This document shows positions 30,982 to 39,773 of a DNA stretch of 43,050 nucleotides, in pieces. The stretch's first letter is position 1, and every line of letters starts with the position of its first letter. Where the stretch lies: IMG/VR virus record IMGVR_UViG_3300031746_000048, positions 1 to 43,050 of that record, one strand, 5' to 3'. The position numbers and the translations under genes were made by a program. Below the pieces are notes generated by a model, which worked only from the letters and a program-made list of their open reading frames with translations, did not search any database and was not told the DNA's origin. Source of the stretch: a virus.

Positions 30982-33033
30982 ATGGTAGAAGATTGTTATA
31001 TACTTTATTCCTGTGATGGGAGTTATGAGCCAATAGTATCAAACTATTCAGGATTCAGCGCTTATTCCTCGACTTTTATAGGGATTGAAATAGTTGATAT
31101 ATCAATTACCGCAAATACTTGTTTTTATGTGCTAAGTTTAGGTGAAGTAGATTGTTCAGTTACTGAAGATGTAATACCTGTTACAGGAGTAACATGTGAT
31201 TGTCCTTGTTATTGTTATTTTATTAGATCCGCAACCGAAACTACAGATGTAACTTATGTGGATTGTAATGATGATATTGTTGTTGAGACAATACAATCAG
31301 GATTAACATATAATATTTGTAGTAAAGTATACCCACAATTTGACACAACAGTACAGATACCTTTAAAACTAACGGATCTTTGTCAAGATAATCAATGCCC
31401 CCCAACAATACCAACGGTTAAACCACCAAACGAATGTGATGTAATTACAATATTTCCAATGTATATTGAATGTTTAACACAACAACCAAGTAATGATAGA
31501 ACCTTTGACGGATCAACTGCTTTAATTATAACTGGAGGAACACCTCCATATACTATTTTTTGGGAGGTTGGTAGTTTTGCTCCGGCTTTAATAAATTTAA
31601 GTGTAGGGGCTTACACCGCAACGGTTACGGATTACTATAGTGATTTTACAGCAACAACAACATGTTTATTGACCGCAGAAACTTTATCGTTATCAGCAAT
31701 GTGTTTTGTTGTTTCAGGTGTTATTAAACAAGTTGTTTATATAACAAGTCAAAACCAAGGGTTATTAAATGGTAAACCTTATTACTACCTACAATATGGT
31801 ATAAATGTAGTTGGTTATGTTTATTGGGATGGACAAACAGAGCTTTGGACTTTCTGCAATGATCTAAGTTGTCAAGGATCCCCTTATAATACTTTAGATA
31901 ACGGGGGATATTTTTATCCAACAGGAACTACTGGGGATTGGATTGTTAATGTGAATAGCCCTTACCATATTACAGAATCCTATGAAGGGTCTTGTAATAT
32001 TCCTGTAATATCAAAAGATTTATATAATCTGTGTGTTAATTTAGAGGTTAGAAGTGATGATGTAGGTTATATAACTGAAATTGTCCGAATACAAATGTAC
32101 TCAGCAAGTACAATAAATGGACAACCAAGTTGGACTTCAGTAACTTCACAATATTTAATTTATTGGAATACAGGGTCAACACCATCACAATGGGTTATGA
32201 CAGGATATCCACTTACTAGTTTGATTAATTACGACCCAACATATCCACCATTATCTAATTGGCAAATTTTAGGGTCGCCAACGGTTTTAAATATGGTGGT
32301 ACTAACAGGAATTTGTTCTACAGCGTATACCGTAAATAATAGCATTGTCGCTAATGACGCAATTTGTAATAAACAAGGAAGTATAACTATAAACACCAAC
32401 AATGGAGTTTCACCATATCAATACTCAATTAATGCGGGACAATCTTATCAAGCATCACCTATCTTCAACAATCTACAACCTGGAACTTATTATGTACTTA
32501 CAAAAGATTCTAATAATGTTACAAGCATAATTACCCCAATAATTATTAATGCAACTCAACCAATAACATATACGGTAACACTAAGTGTTAATTATGCAAA
32601 TGACACATTTTCAGTTTCCACCCCAACTTTACCGGTAGGAGCAACAATATCTTTTGATCTTTTTCATACTAGTAATTTATTTTATTATCCTAACACAATG
32701 ACTCCTATTCCATCATACAATAATTTTGCAACAATAACTGGCGTTGGACCACTTCTATTTTATAGTATATTAACAAGTACGCAAAATATTCCTGGAGTTT
32801 GTACTCAAGTGAATTCACCATCAATTCAAAATCAAATTTATAACACGTATTATTCGGCGGTAACACTAACAAGCGGTCAAATTATTTATGGTACGGTTAC
32901 AGATCAAATAACTAACTTTATGGCTGGTTATTGTAAGAGCGTTTCCGGTACTTATCAAATTCAAGCGGGGAATCCACAAATAAAAAATTGCGATTGTTGT
33001 ATAGTTAAGATAGACACTGGAAATAATTCTTAG
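30982..33033 (+). CDS. Cys-rich fibre-type protein with SprB-like domains, 683 aa
   Basis: Two SprB-like domains are seen, around residues 178-230 (ALIITGGTPPYTIFWEVG ... LSVGAYTATVTD) and 467-520 (SITINTNNGVSPYQYSIN ... LQPGTYYVLTKDSNN). Between them lie two copies of a small module with an N-G-[KQ]-P start and a later Y-W (LNGKPYYYLQYG...VYWDGQTELW, about 263-291; INGQPSW...LIYWN, about 378-404). Cys clusters occur at both ends (CDCPCYCYF; CDCCIVKI). Unlike its neighbours it has no long Thr-Pro linker. Probably a host-recognition or fibre protein, with a TATTTAT motif before the start. The function of the NGK module is unknown. Confidence 0.68.
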   Translation: MVEDCYILYSCDGSYEPIVSNYSGFSAYSSTFIGIEIVDISITANTCFYVLSLGEVDCSVTEDVIPVTGVTCDCPCYCYFIRSATETTDVTYVDCNDDIVVETIQSGLTYNICSKVYPQFDTTVQIPLKLTDLCQDNQCPPTIPTVKPPNECDVITIFPMYIECLTQQPSNDRTFDGSTALIITGGTPPYTIFWEVGSFAPALINLSVGAYTATVTDYYSDFTATTTCLLTAETLSLSAMCFVVSGVIKQVVYITSQNQGLLNGKPYYYLQYGINVVGYVYWDGQTELWTFCNDLSCQGSPYNTLDNGGYFYPTGTTGDWIVNVNSPYHITESYEGSCNIPVISKDLYNLCVNLEVRSDDVGYITEIVRIQMYSASTINGQPSWTSVTSQYLIYWNTGSTPSQWVMTGYPLTSLINYDPTYPPLSNWQILGSPTVLNMVVLTGICSTAYTVNNSIVANDAICNKQGSITINTNNGVSPYQYSINAGQSYQASPIFNNLQPGTYYVLTKDSNNVTSIITPIIINATQPITYTVTLSVNYANDTFSVSTPTLPVGATISFDLFHTSNLFYYPNTMTPIPSYNNFATITGVGPLLFYSILTSTQNIPGVCTQVNSPSIQNQIYNTYYSAVTLTSGQIIYGTVTDQITNFMAGYCKSVSGTYQIQAGNPQIKNCDCCIVKIDTGNNS

Positions 33034-33059
33034 AAAGTGGTATGAACTTAATAAACTAA

Positions 33060-33066
33060 TATTTAT
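33060..33066 (+). promoter_or_regulatory. TATTTAT motif before a fibre gene
   Basis: TATTTAT lies 6 bases before the ATG at 33073, in a 39-base gap with no terminator. Confidence 0.35.
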
Positions 33067-33072
33067 ATTTAA

Positions 33073-35844
33073 ATGGCTTACATAATAAAAAATACTTCAG
33101 GCTTAGTTAATACTAGAGTTACAGATACAGGTAGACAAAAATTATCTGAAGGTAACTTTAATATTGCTTATTTTGCTATCGGAGATAGTGAGATTTCATA
33201 TAACACTCTTCCATCAACTTATAACCAAGCAAATACTGTGATTTTGGAACCACAGTTTAATGCTCAAAACAGTAGTGGTGTTCCTGAATCAAACCGACAA
33301 TATATTAAATACCCTTATTTAGTTGACCAAGGAGAAACAAATATTTATGGAATTCCATTTATGGATTCTATATTTGATTCAGTATTCAATAGAGCGGCAC
33401 CAAGAGGTTTTTTTACAGGTAATACAACAGCAACAACAATTAATTGGTCGGCTTTCACAAGTAGTAATTATGTATCAACACCTAATTATGTTGTTAACAT
33501 GTCATCTTTAAGTGGTACAAACCAAATTGAAGTTTATAATTTAAATTGTAATCCAACTATAACGGAAACACCACAAGTTGGAGACTTTATTACAATTTAT
33601 TACGATGGATTGGCTATTTTAGATTGTTCATGTTCAAATTTACCAACACCAACACCAACTATTTCGCCAACGGCTAGCCAATATCAAACGCCTACACCAA
33701 CACCAACAGTTACAAGTTCGGGGGTTGGTCCATGTACCTCACCAACGGCAACACCAACACCCACTAAAACACCTTGTATTACAGTATCACAAAGTCCTGT
33801 ATGTCCAGTACCACCAATGACTGAATGTACTAAACAGGTTTATAGTTGTTACCCAATTTTAACTTATAGAATTGTTGCGGTATGTGGTAGTTTATTAACT
33901 TTAGATAGAGCAACTCCTGACTTTTTAGAAGTTGCAACTCAATGTGTTGCAAGAGCATTGATTTATCCACCTAAAATGGTACCTCTTTACGATAGTTTCA
34001 CTCCTAGACCGCATTGGAATGATAGTGTTATTGATTTTGAATCTGTTTGTGATACCGATCAGTTTGATGTTAAAATTTGGAATATGAATATTCCATGGAC
34101 AGAAAGTCCAGCGGGATTATTATCAAATCAAGTCCAAAATTACACTAAGTTTGGGTCTGTACAATATATTGGATCTAAAGAGTATTTTGGTTATACAACA
34201 AGTGCTCAAACCTCAACAGATGATGTATATCATTATAACTCATTTGGGGAAAAACAAGTTGTAACACCACAAAATCAAAAAGCAATATCTATAATACATT
34301 ATACAAATCAAACTATTGATTTCTTTTATGGTGAGAAATTTGCGATGCAACCTTACGATGCTCAGAATCCTGAAAATACACAAGGACAAGCAAGAAATTT
34401 TAAATTACACATACCAACATTAATGTGGCATAAAAACCCTGAATGTTGTTTTGGTCAAACATTTTATGTTGATCCTTCGGGATTTGACAATAAAAATTTA
34501 TTTCAAGTTCAATACACAAAGTCTACTGTATCTGAAAACATGAACCAACCTGGTTTAAGATACTATAACCTTTGGGACACATTTGCACAACCAAATGGAT
34601 TACCAAGTAGAATTGGTAAAGTATATCCTGATTCTAAAATGGTGATTATTGATGATGAAGAAATAGTAGCGGCACTTTCTTATAAATCAAATAGAAACTG
34701 GACATTACCGTCACCTCAATTATCGCTTATTACGCCAAATACATGTGGCACATCAAACACCACAGGATTACTTACAGGTGGTGCGGAAACTTTATGGGTT
34801 ACTTATAGATTATCAAATCATGACACATTTACAAATTCATTACATTGTAATTACTACACTAGTATTTTAGGAACTGAAAATATTTGTACACCAGATACAC
34901 CAAGAAATGTTGGAGTTAGATTTGGAGGAGATTTTTCATGTTTAGTACAACCATCATTTATTCCAATTCCTAACCCTACAAGTACGCCAACGGCAACACA
35001 AACACAAACCCCAAGTGTAACCCCAACTAATACTGTAACACCAACAAAAACTTTAACCCCAACTCCAACTGTTTCTCTTTATTTAACCCCAACTGCAACA
35101 GCAAGTAATACACCAACACCAACTGTAACGCCAACGGTTACGCCAACAAATACAATAACACCAAGTGTAACGCCAACAAATACAATAACACCAAGCGTTA
35201 CAAATACTCAAACATTAACTCCAAGCGTTACCGTAACTAACACACAAACACCATTTGACACACCAACACCAACACCTACAGTTACTTTAACACCTACACC
35301 AACAGGATGTCCTACTTGTGTTGTACCTCAAGGGTTTTACGCAACTGAATTCCAAGTCTTGGCTCAAAAAGTACCTGTTGGACAAAGACCAGTTGCTGAA
35401 AATTGGAAAATCATAGACTTTACAAGTGAGATAAGTTCAATGTTTATAAATGGTTTTGTAACTCAAGCGTCTCTTACAGGAACAACTTTTGTTATCTCAC
35501 AAGACAATTATTCTGCGGCAAATTATTACAATCTTAACGATTATATTGATTTAGTACCTTTAAATTATAGTGGAATAAGTATGAATTTTGGTGATGAGTA
35601 TTTCTTTTATGGTAATTTAGAAACCGACATTCAAGCAACAATTTACGAAATGAAGTACAAAATTAATTTAAGTTCTTCTGAGTTCTTAGTTTCTCAAAAC
35701 CCAACATGGAAATTTGGAACACCATCTTATGTTACAGAAATTGCGTTATTAGATGAAAACGAAGATATTTTAGTTATGTCAAAAATGCAATCACCAGTGT
35801 TAAGACAAGGGATTCAACAGTATGTAATTAAATTAGATTTTTAA
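33073..35844 (+). CDS. Large structural/fibre protein with two Thr-Pro linkers, 923 aa
   Basis: The N-terminal domain opens with LVNTRVTDTGRQKLSEGNFN then IAYFAIGDSEISY; such a T-x-x-G-x-x-x-L-x-x-G-x-[FL]-x-x-x-x-[FY]-A-x-G-D pattern is seen at the start of fibre and baseplate-attached proteins of large phages, so this end probably docks to the virion. A first Thr-Pro linker (nt 33643-33774) leads to a large central domain with aromatic-rich beta structure (nt 33780-34970). A second, longer linker (34978-35304) leads to a C-terminal domain of about 175 residues. It is the last plus-strand structural gene. Linker sequence in the same codon register occurs inverted in the minus-strand fibre gene at 36560-38575. 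Confidence 0.7.
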   Translation: MAYIIKNTSGLVNTRVTDTGRQKLSEGNFNIAYFAIGDSEISYNTLPSTYNQANTVILEPQFNAQNSSGVPESNRQYIKYPYLVDQGETNIYGIPFMDSIFDSVFNRAAPRGFFTGNTTATTINWSAFTSSNYVSTPNYVVNMSSLSGTNQIEVYNLNCNPTITETPQVGDFITIYYDGLAILDCSCSNLPTPTPTISPTASQYQTPTPTPTVTSSGVGPCTSPTATPTPTKTPCITVSQSPVCPVPPMTECTKQVYSCYPILTYRIVAVCGSLLTLDRATPDFLEVATQCVARALIYPPKMVPLYDSFTPRPHWNDSVIDFESVCDTDQFDVKIWNMNIPWTESPAGLLSNQVQNYTKFGSVQYIGSKEYFGYTTSAQTSTDDVYHYNSFGEKQVVTPQNQKAISIIHYTNQTIDFFYGEKFAMQPYDAQNPENTQGQARNFKLHIPTLMWHKNPECCFGQTFYVDPSGFDNKNLFQVQYTKSTVSENMNQPGLRYYNLWDTFAQPNGLPSRIGKVYPDSKMVIIDDEEIVAALSYKSNRNWTLPSPQLSLITPNTCGTSNTTGLLTGGAETLWVTYRLSNHDTFTNSLHCNYYTSILGTENICTPDTPRNVGVRFGGDFSCLVQPSFIPIPNPTSTPTATQTQTPSVTPTNTVTPTKTLTPTPTVSLYLTPTATASNTPTPTVTPTVTPTNTITPSVTPTNTITPSVTNTQTLTPSVTVTNTQTPFDTPTPTPTVTLTPTPTGCPTCVVPQGFYATEFQVLAQKVPVGQRPVAENWKIIDFTSEISSMFINGFVTQASLTGTTFVISQDNYSAANYYNLNDYIDLVPLNYSGISMNFGDEYFFYGNLETDIQATIYEMKYKINLSSSEFLVSQNPTWKFGTPSYVTEIALLDENEDILVMSKMQSPVLRQGIQQYVIKLDF
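33643..33774 (+). repeat. Thr-Pro linker repeat, first of two in this gene
   Basis: Codon repeats of cca aca / cca act type. The 16 bases 33643-33658 (CCAACACCAACACCAA) are exactly inverted at 37951-37966, in matching codon register. Confidence 0.85.
34978..35304 (+). repeat. Thr-Pro linker repeat, second of two
   Basis: A long Thr-Pro-Asn-Val linker with internal short duplications such as acaccaagtgtaacgccaac at 35158-35177, which nearly repeats at 35188-35205. Confidence 0.85.
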
Positions 35845-35898
35845 AAAGCTACAATTTTTTAACATTCTTTCTATATATTAAGTTAACAAAACAATTAT

Positions 35899-36504
35899 AT
35901 GACAAAAAGTATTAAAAACTCACCCAAAGTTTTGGGTTTAGATATCTCAACTAAAACAATAGGTTGGGCGCTTTTTGACATCCAAACTGAAGAACTTTTA
36001 GAGTTAACCCATGTTTCACCAAGACCTAAAGTGGATAAAGACGAAGATAAACTTAAAGAACTTCTTTTAAAGTCTGAAATATTTTCAGAAAAACTTAAAG
36101 AGTATAAAGACTTAGGGATAGTTAGGGTAATTATTGAAGAACCACTTTTAAACTCAAATAATGTTTATACAATTCAAACACTCTTGAGGTTTAATAGTTT
36201 TGTTTTCAAGGAGATATATAATATATTAGATATAGTTCCTGAATTTATATCAACATATAATTCAAGAAAGTTTGCATTTCCTGAATTAGTACAAGAAAAC
36301 GATAAAAAGAAATTTGTGTTATTTGGAGGTTTGCCAAAAGATGTGGATAAGAAAATGATTATTTGGGATAAAGTCGCCAAAAGAGAACCACAAATAAAAT
36401 GGTTGTATACAAGAAATAACACACTTAAGAAAGAAAATTTTGATCAAACAGATGCCTACGCTTGTGTGTTAGGTTTTATGAGAACAAAAGGTATTTGGAA
36501 ATAA
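35899..36504 (+). CDS. RuvC-like Holliday-junction resolvase/nuclease, 201 aa
   Basis: An RNase-H-fold nuclease of RuvC type is suggested by three acidic positions in the right contexts: VLGLDISTKTIGWALFD (D15) on the first strand, VRVIIEEPLL (E80/E81) on a later strand, and DQTDAYACVLGF (D182, D185) on the last helix. Length fits RuvC (about 170-200 aa). It would cut branched DNA during recombination-dependent replication or before packaging, doing the job of T4 gp49 with a different fold. It stands between the last plus-strand structural gene and the convergent minus-strand fibre unit and is closed by a terminator. It is not similar enough by eye to call host RuvC itself. Confidence 0.72.
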   Translation: MTKSIKNSPKVLGLDISTKTIGWALFDIQTEELLELTHVSPRPKVDKDEDKLKELLLKSEIFSEKLKEYKDLGIVRVIIEEPLLNSNNVYTIQTLLRFNSFVFKEIYNILDIVPEFISTYNSRKFAFPELVQENDKKKFVLFGGLPKDVDKKMIIWDKVAKREPQIKWLYTRNNTLKKENFDQTDAYACVLGFMRTKGIWK

Positions 36505-36529
36505 TATTGTTTAAAATACCAATCATTTG

Positions 36530-36561
36530 AAATATCACCTCTTTAGGTGATATTTTTTTTT
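36530..36561 (+). terminator. Rho-independent terminator between convergent genes
   Basis: AAATATCACC (36530-36539) pairs with GGTGATATTT (36546-36555) around a 6-base loop, followed by T to 36561. It ends the plus-strand transcript; the T run overlaps the stop codon of the convergent minus-strand gene. For the minus strand only a weak T run (three bases) follows the stem, so it is mainly a plus-strand terminator. Confidence 0.82.
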
Positions 36562-38575
36562 AACATACAAATCCCAAAGGGATTATGAATACATTTTGTG
36601 GGTTGTTTGAAACAGGTACCGTAGAGGAACAAATCACACTAAATGCATAACCAGCCAAAGAAACAGTTATGGGTGATCCTCCAACACAAGTTGTGTATTG
36701 AAATGTTATGACTGATGGGCTCACATTAGTGACACGATATTTCTTTTGAACACAAGGTGTTGCACTTGGTGTTGGAGTAGGTGTTGGTGTTAATGTCGGG
36801 CAAGGAACATTTAATAGGGTTGTGGTAAAAGTATCATCAAAACAACCTACGGATGGATTGGTAGTTAAACCAATAACCCACTCTAATGCTGTGCCTATTG
36901 GAAGTTCGCTATCTATTTCTAAATAAGCCCCTAATACATTTGTTGTGGTTTCAGTTGCATTCCATCGGTCATTGATATTATCCCAATAAATTTTATAAAA
37001 GTACTGAGGGGAAATAGGTAAAGTAAAACTCCATGTATATGATAGTTTACCATTAATATACGGACCTGGAGTAGCATAAGAAGTACCACATTTGGAACTA
37101 GCAATAACACATTCTAAAATTGGTTCAGGTAAAGATGGTGTACATTCTAAACACGAACCTAAGTTAGATGGGCCAACTTCATTTGTTAAACTAATATTAT
37201 CAACACCACTTATGTTTTCAAATAAACCTTCAAATACCACACAATAACTTAATCCGTTGATCGTTGCGTTATACACATAACCTTCTTTTGGTGATGTAGT
37301 ACCTGAAACTAAAACTAATCCTGATGTAAAGTAATTAATTCCTGTAAAACAATCTTTAAATTTCTTACTATTAGCACATTCAATAATTTGATTTATGGAG
37401 TTAAATACTACTTCACCCGAAAAAACACAAGGTCTTGTAATAACAGGTGTTGACGAAGGTGTAACTGTTGGAGTCGCAGTTGGGGTAGGAGAAATTGACG
37501 ATATGCTTGCACTAAGAGACCTTCCACCACAAAGTGCTGTCACAGAAGGGGTTGGTGTTATAGTAGGGGTTGTTGTGTTGGTAGGTGTGATACTTGGTGT
37601 TGGTTGAATAAAACAATCAAAAATTGCGTCAAAGTCAAAATTCGCACAAGGATTTGTGGTTGTGGTTGTTGTGACACAAATACCAATATACATCACAGTA
37701 TCGTCTAAATCTGGTGTAGACGAAGTACTACCATATGGCCCAAACTCAACGCAAGGATCACCTAAATTCGCAGCTAAACACCATCTATTTTCAAGTATTG
37801 AATAAAAAATAAAACCAACCAATAATGTTGTATTGTTATAATAATTATATCCGTCATAAGTACCACCAAAAAAATAATCACCGTCGTAAGTTATTGTATT
37901 ATGAACACAATAATCTGATGTTGGGGTTGATGAAGGTGTTGGGGTAAATGTTGGTGTTGGTGTTGGGGTTTTTGTGTTAGTAGGTGTTAATGTTTGTGTA
38001 GGAGTATTTGTTGGAGTTTCAGTTGGCGTATTAGTTGGAGTTTCAGTTGGCGTATTAGTTGGTGTTGTTGTTAACGTAGGGGTATTTGTTGGAGTTTCAG
38101 TTGGAGTATTTGTTGGAGTTTCAGTTGGCGTATTTGTTGGAGTTTCAGTTGGCGTATTTGTTGGAGTTTCAGTTGGCGTATTAGTTGGTGTTGTTGTTAA
38201 CGTAGGTGTTACTGTTGGAGTTAAAGTATTAGTAGGTGTAACTGTTGGCGTTACTGTTGGAGTTAAAGTATTAGTAGGTGTAACTGTTGGAGTTTTAGTA
38301 TTAGTAGGTGTAACTGTTGGAGTTGGTGTTGGGGTTGGTGTTGGACAAAGAGTCGATGATACAATATACACACCAGAGTAATCATAAACATAGTTTTGAT
38401 AATAGAAGAAAAAACTTCCACTTGCTGGTGTTAAACAACCAGGGTCTGTGTTAACTGTTGTAAAATCAGGAAAAGGTGCTGTGGCATCAATATAAACTTG
38501 CATTTCTTTACCATTACCCTCACATAATCCTGCTGAAGTTGTACCAGTATATATACTAAAAAGAACACACGCCAT
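36560..38575 (-). CDS. Thr-Pro-linked fibre-type protein on the minus strand, 671 aa
   Basis: Parts in order: an N-terminal domain of about 77 residues ([11 protein letters not shown] ... [15 protein letters not shown]); a very long Thr-Pro-Glu-Asn linker (about 77-218) built largely from an 8-residue NTPTETPT unit; a domain with Y-x-G-Y-x-YY (about 220-300); two shorter linkers around Gly/Cys-rich domains; an NGK module (INGKLSYTW ... [10 protein letters not shown], about 506-537) like that in the 683-aa fibre protein; a final linker; and a C-terminal Cys-containing domain. It looks like a second host-recognition fibre, transcribed against the rest of the late block. It starts one base after the stop of the 73-aa gene (TAAAATG), so the two form one unit. 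Confidence 0.75.
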   Translation of the reverse strand: MACVLFSIYTGTTSAGLCEGNGKEMQVYIDATAPFPDFTTVNTDPGCLTPASGSFFFYYQNYVYDYSGVYIVSSTLCPTPTPTPTPTVTPTNTKTPTVTPTNTLTPTVTPTVTPTNTLTPTVTPTLTTTPTNTPTETPTNTPTETPTNTPTETPTNTPTETPTNTPTLTTTPTNTPTETPTNTPTETPTNTPTQTLTPTNTKTPTPTPTFTPTPSSTPTSDYCVHNTITYDGDYFFGGTYDGYNYYNNTTLLVGFIFYSILENRWCLAANLGDPCVEFGPYGSTSSTPDLDDTVMYIGICVTTTTTTNPCANFDFDAIFDCFIQPTPSITPTNTTTPTITPTPSVTALCGGRSLSASISSISPTPTATPTVTPSSTPVITRPCVFSGEVVFNSINQIIECANSKKFKDCFTGINYFTSGLVLVSGTTSPKEGYVYNATINGLSYCVVFEGLFENISGVDNISLTNEVGPSNLGSCLECTPSLPEPILECVIASSKCGTSYATPGPYINGKLSYTWSFTLPISPQYFYKIYWDNINDRWNATETTTNVLGAYLEIDSELPIGTALEWVIGLTTNPSVGCFDDTFTTTLLNVPCPTLTPTPTPTPSATPCVQKKYRVTNVSPSVITFQYTTCVGGSPITVSLAGYAFSVICSSTVPVSNNPQNVFIIPLGFVC
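37920..38345 (-). repeat. Long Thr-Pro linker with 24-nt tandem repeats
   Basis: Repeated unit on the plus strand: gttggagtttcagttggcgt plus attt, in several near-perfect copies between about 38005 and 38190. A larger block ending in ttggtgttgttgttaacgta is duplicated (near 38060 and 38190). It encodes the stalk of the minus-strand fibre. Shorter linkers of the same kind lie at about 36759-36795 and 37440-37614. Confidence 0.9.
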
Positions 38576-38576
38576 T

Positions 38577-38798
38577 TTATAAAGTTAAATTTTCTTCGAT
38601 TATGCAATTAGAGTTATCCACAACCCTTAAACCTATAGGGTTCATGCCCTCTTGAATAAATGGTAATATAAAAATATATGGAATTTGACCTGATGTTATT
38701 GTTGAAACATAAACACAAGTTGTGTACCCTGTATCACATGTGTATATATCAAAAGGTGACAATCCTGCTAATGTGTTTATTGTTATTTGTGTTGGCAT
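38577..38798 (-). CDS. Small protein homologous to the head module of the 266-aa fibre protein, 73 aa
   Basis: It aligns over its whole length with residues 2-70 of the protein at 29147: [18 protein letters not shown] against ITISSITGLIPPFSAYCCD, then C-x-YV, a P-x-x-F-x-L strand, and a final D-[SN]-x-x-C-x-x-x-E. Here it is free-standing and followed one base later by the 671-aa fibre gene. It may be a separate fibre-assembly or docking subunit, or the relic of a split in a once-fused gene. A TATTTAT motif precedes the start in the reading direction of this strand. Confidence 0.68.
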   Translation of the reverse strand: MPTQITINTLAGLSPFDIYTCDTGYTTCVYVSTITSGQIPYIFILPFIQEGMNPIGLRVVDNSNCIIEENLTL

Positions 38799-38805
38799 AT
38801 CAACA

Positions 38806-38812
38806 ATAAATA
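38806..38812 (-). promoter_or_regulatory. TATTTAT motif before the minus-strand fibre unit
   Basis: Read on the minus strand, TATTTAT lies 7 bases before the ATG at 38798. That the motif keeps its orientation relative to a gene on the opposite strand supports a real promoter role. Confidence 0.45.
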
Positions 38813-38837
38813 TAAAAGAACAGAAAAGTTTGTGTAG

Positions 38838-38866
38838 TTGATGTATTGAAAGTTTATGATTATATT
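38838..38866 (+). promoter_or_regulatory. Possible sigma70-type promoter of the primase gene
   Basis: TTGATG (38838-38843), 17-base spacer, TATATT (38861-38866). The match is partial (9 of 12) and the predicted start would fall about at the ATG (38874), giving a leaderless message. Listed because a divergent promoter is needed in this 75-base gap. Confidence 0.3.
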
Positions 38867-38873
38867 ATAAGGA

Positions 38874-39773
38874 ATGGAAGAAAACGAAGCATTAGTTGAG
38901 TTATTGGAGGAAGTTCTTGGTGATCACGGACTCCACTACGCCAATAAAGGACAAATCTCTTTTAACTGTCCTGTATGTGATGATGGTAGAAATAAACATA
39001 ATTTGGAAATTAACTACATAGATAATGTTTATAAATGTTGGTCCTGCGGTGATAGTGAAAACACACACGGACCTTTGGGTAGAATATTTGATAAATACGG
39101 AAATAAAAAACAAAAAAAACTATATCAAGTTTTTAAACCTGAAACTGTAGTAAAAAGAGAAAGAAAGAAAAAAACACTTAAACTTCCCGAAAGTTTTACC
39201 TTATTCAAAGACTCAAGTAAGGTATACCCAATTAGAAGACAAGCAATAAATTACCTATATAATCGGGGAATTTCCGATTATATGATTGAAAAATATCAAA
39301 TTGGGTTTTGTGATAAGGGAGATCATGCCGGTAGAATTATAATTCCATCTTATGGTGGTAAGGGAGAATTGAATTACTATATCGCAAGAAGTTGGGATCC
39401 AATGTCAAGGGCCAAATATAAAAACCCTGAAGCAGAAAAAGATAAAATTATTTTTTGGGAAAATCTTATTGATTGGAAAAAAGATATATTTTTGGTTGAG
39501 GGCGCTTTTGATGGTCTATTTTTAGATAACTCAATACCCATGCTTGGTAAACATATGTCAGAACTTTTATTCGAAACAATATATATGAAAGCTAAGGGTG
39601 ATATAACAATATGTTTAGATGCCGATGCTTGGCAAAATGCGGTTAAACTTTATCACGAGTTAAATGGTGGTGAATTATGGGGAAAAATTAAACTAATAAA
39701 ATTACCTGAAGATTCAGATATTGCAGATCTGAGAGGTGAAATAAAAGATGAATATTATCGTATAATAAAATAA
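38874..39773 (+). CDS. 61: DnaG/gp61-type DNA primase, 299 aa
   Basis: It makes RNA primers for the lagging strand with the helicase at 5407. An N-terminal zinc ribbon has C32-P-V-C35 and C55-W-S-C58, with FNCPVC and YKCWSC contexts typical of primases. A TOPRIM catalytic core follows: IFLVEGAFDGLF (E209) and TICLDADAW (D249, D251). The length is close to T4 gp61 (342 aa) and well below bacterial DnaG, as expected for a phage primase without a separate helicase-binding domain. The last codon overlaps the next start (TAATG), so it is coupled to a PD-(D/E)XK nuclease gene. It is the first gene rightward of the divergent fibre unit. Confidence 0.85.
   Translation: MEENEALVELLEEVLGDHGLHYANKGQISFNCPVCDDGRNKHNLEINYIDNVYKCWSCGDSENTHGPLGRIFDKYGNKKQKKLYQVFKPETVVKRERKKKTLKLPESFTLFKDSSKVYPIRRQAINYLYNRGISDYMIEKYQIGFCDKGDHAGRIIIPSYGGKGELNYYIARSWDPMSRAKYKNPEAEKDKIIFWENLIDWKKDIFLVEGAFDGLFLDNSIPMLGKHMSELLFETIYMKAKGDITICLDADAWQNAVKLYHELNGGELWGKIKLIKLPEDSDIADLRGEIKDEYYRIIK

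Noticed and set aside
38003-38190. Regular 24-base repeats that might suggest a CRISPR array
   Set aside because: Units are contiguous, in codon register and without unique spacers; they encode a Thr-Pro-Glu stalk.
37974-38381. A 135-codon plus-strand frame made of Gly-Val-Phe-Val repeats
   Set aside because: It is the antisense shadow of the Thr-Pro linker of the minus-strand fibre gene; the repeat in the sense strand gives an open frame on the other strand automatically. The same holds for 37395-37607 (plus) and 27531-27773 (minus).
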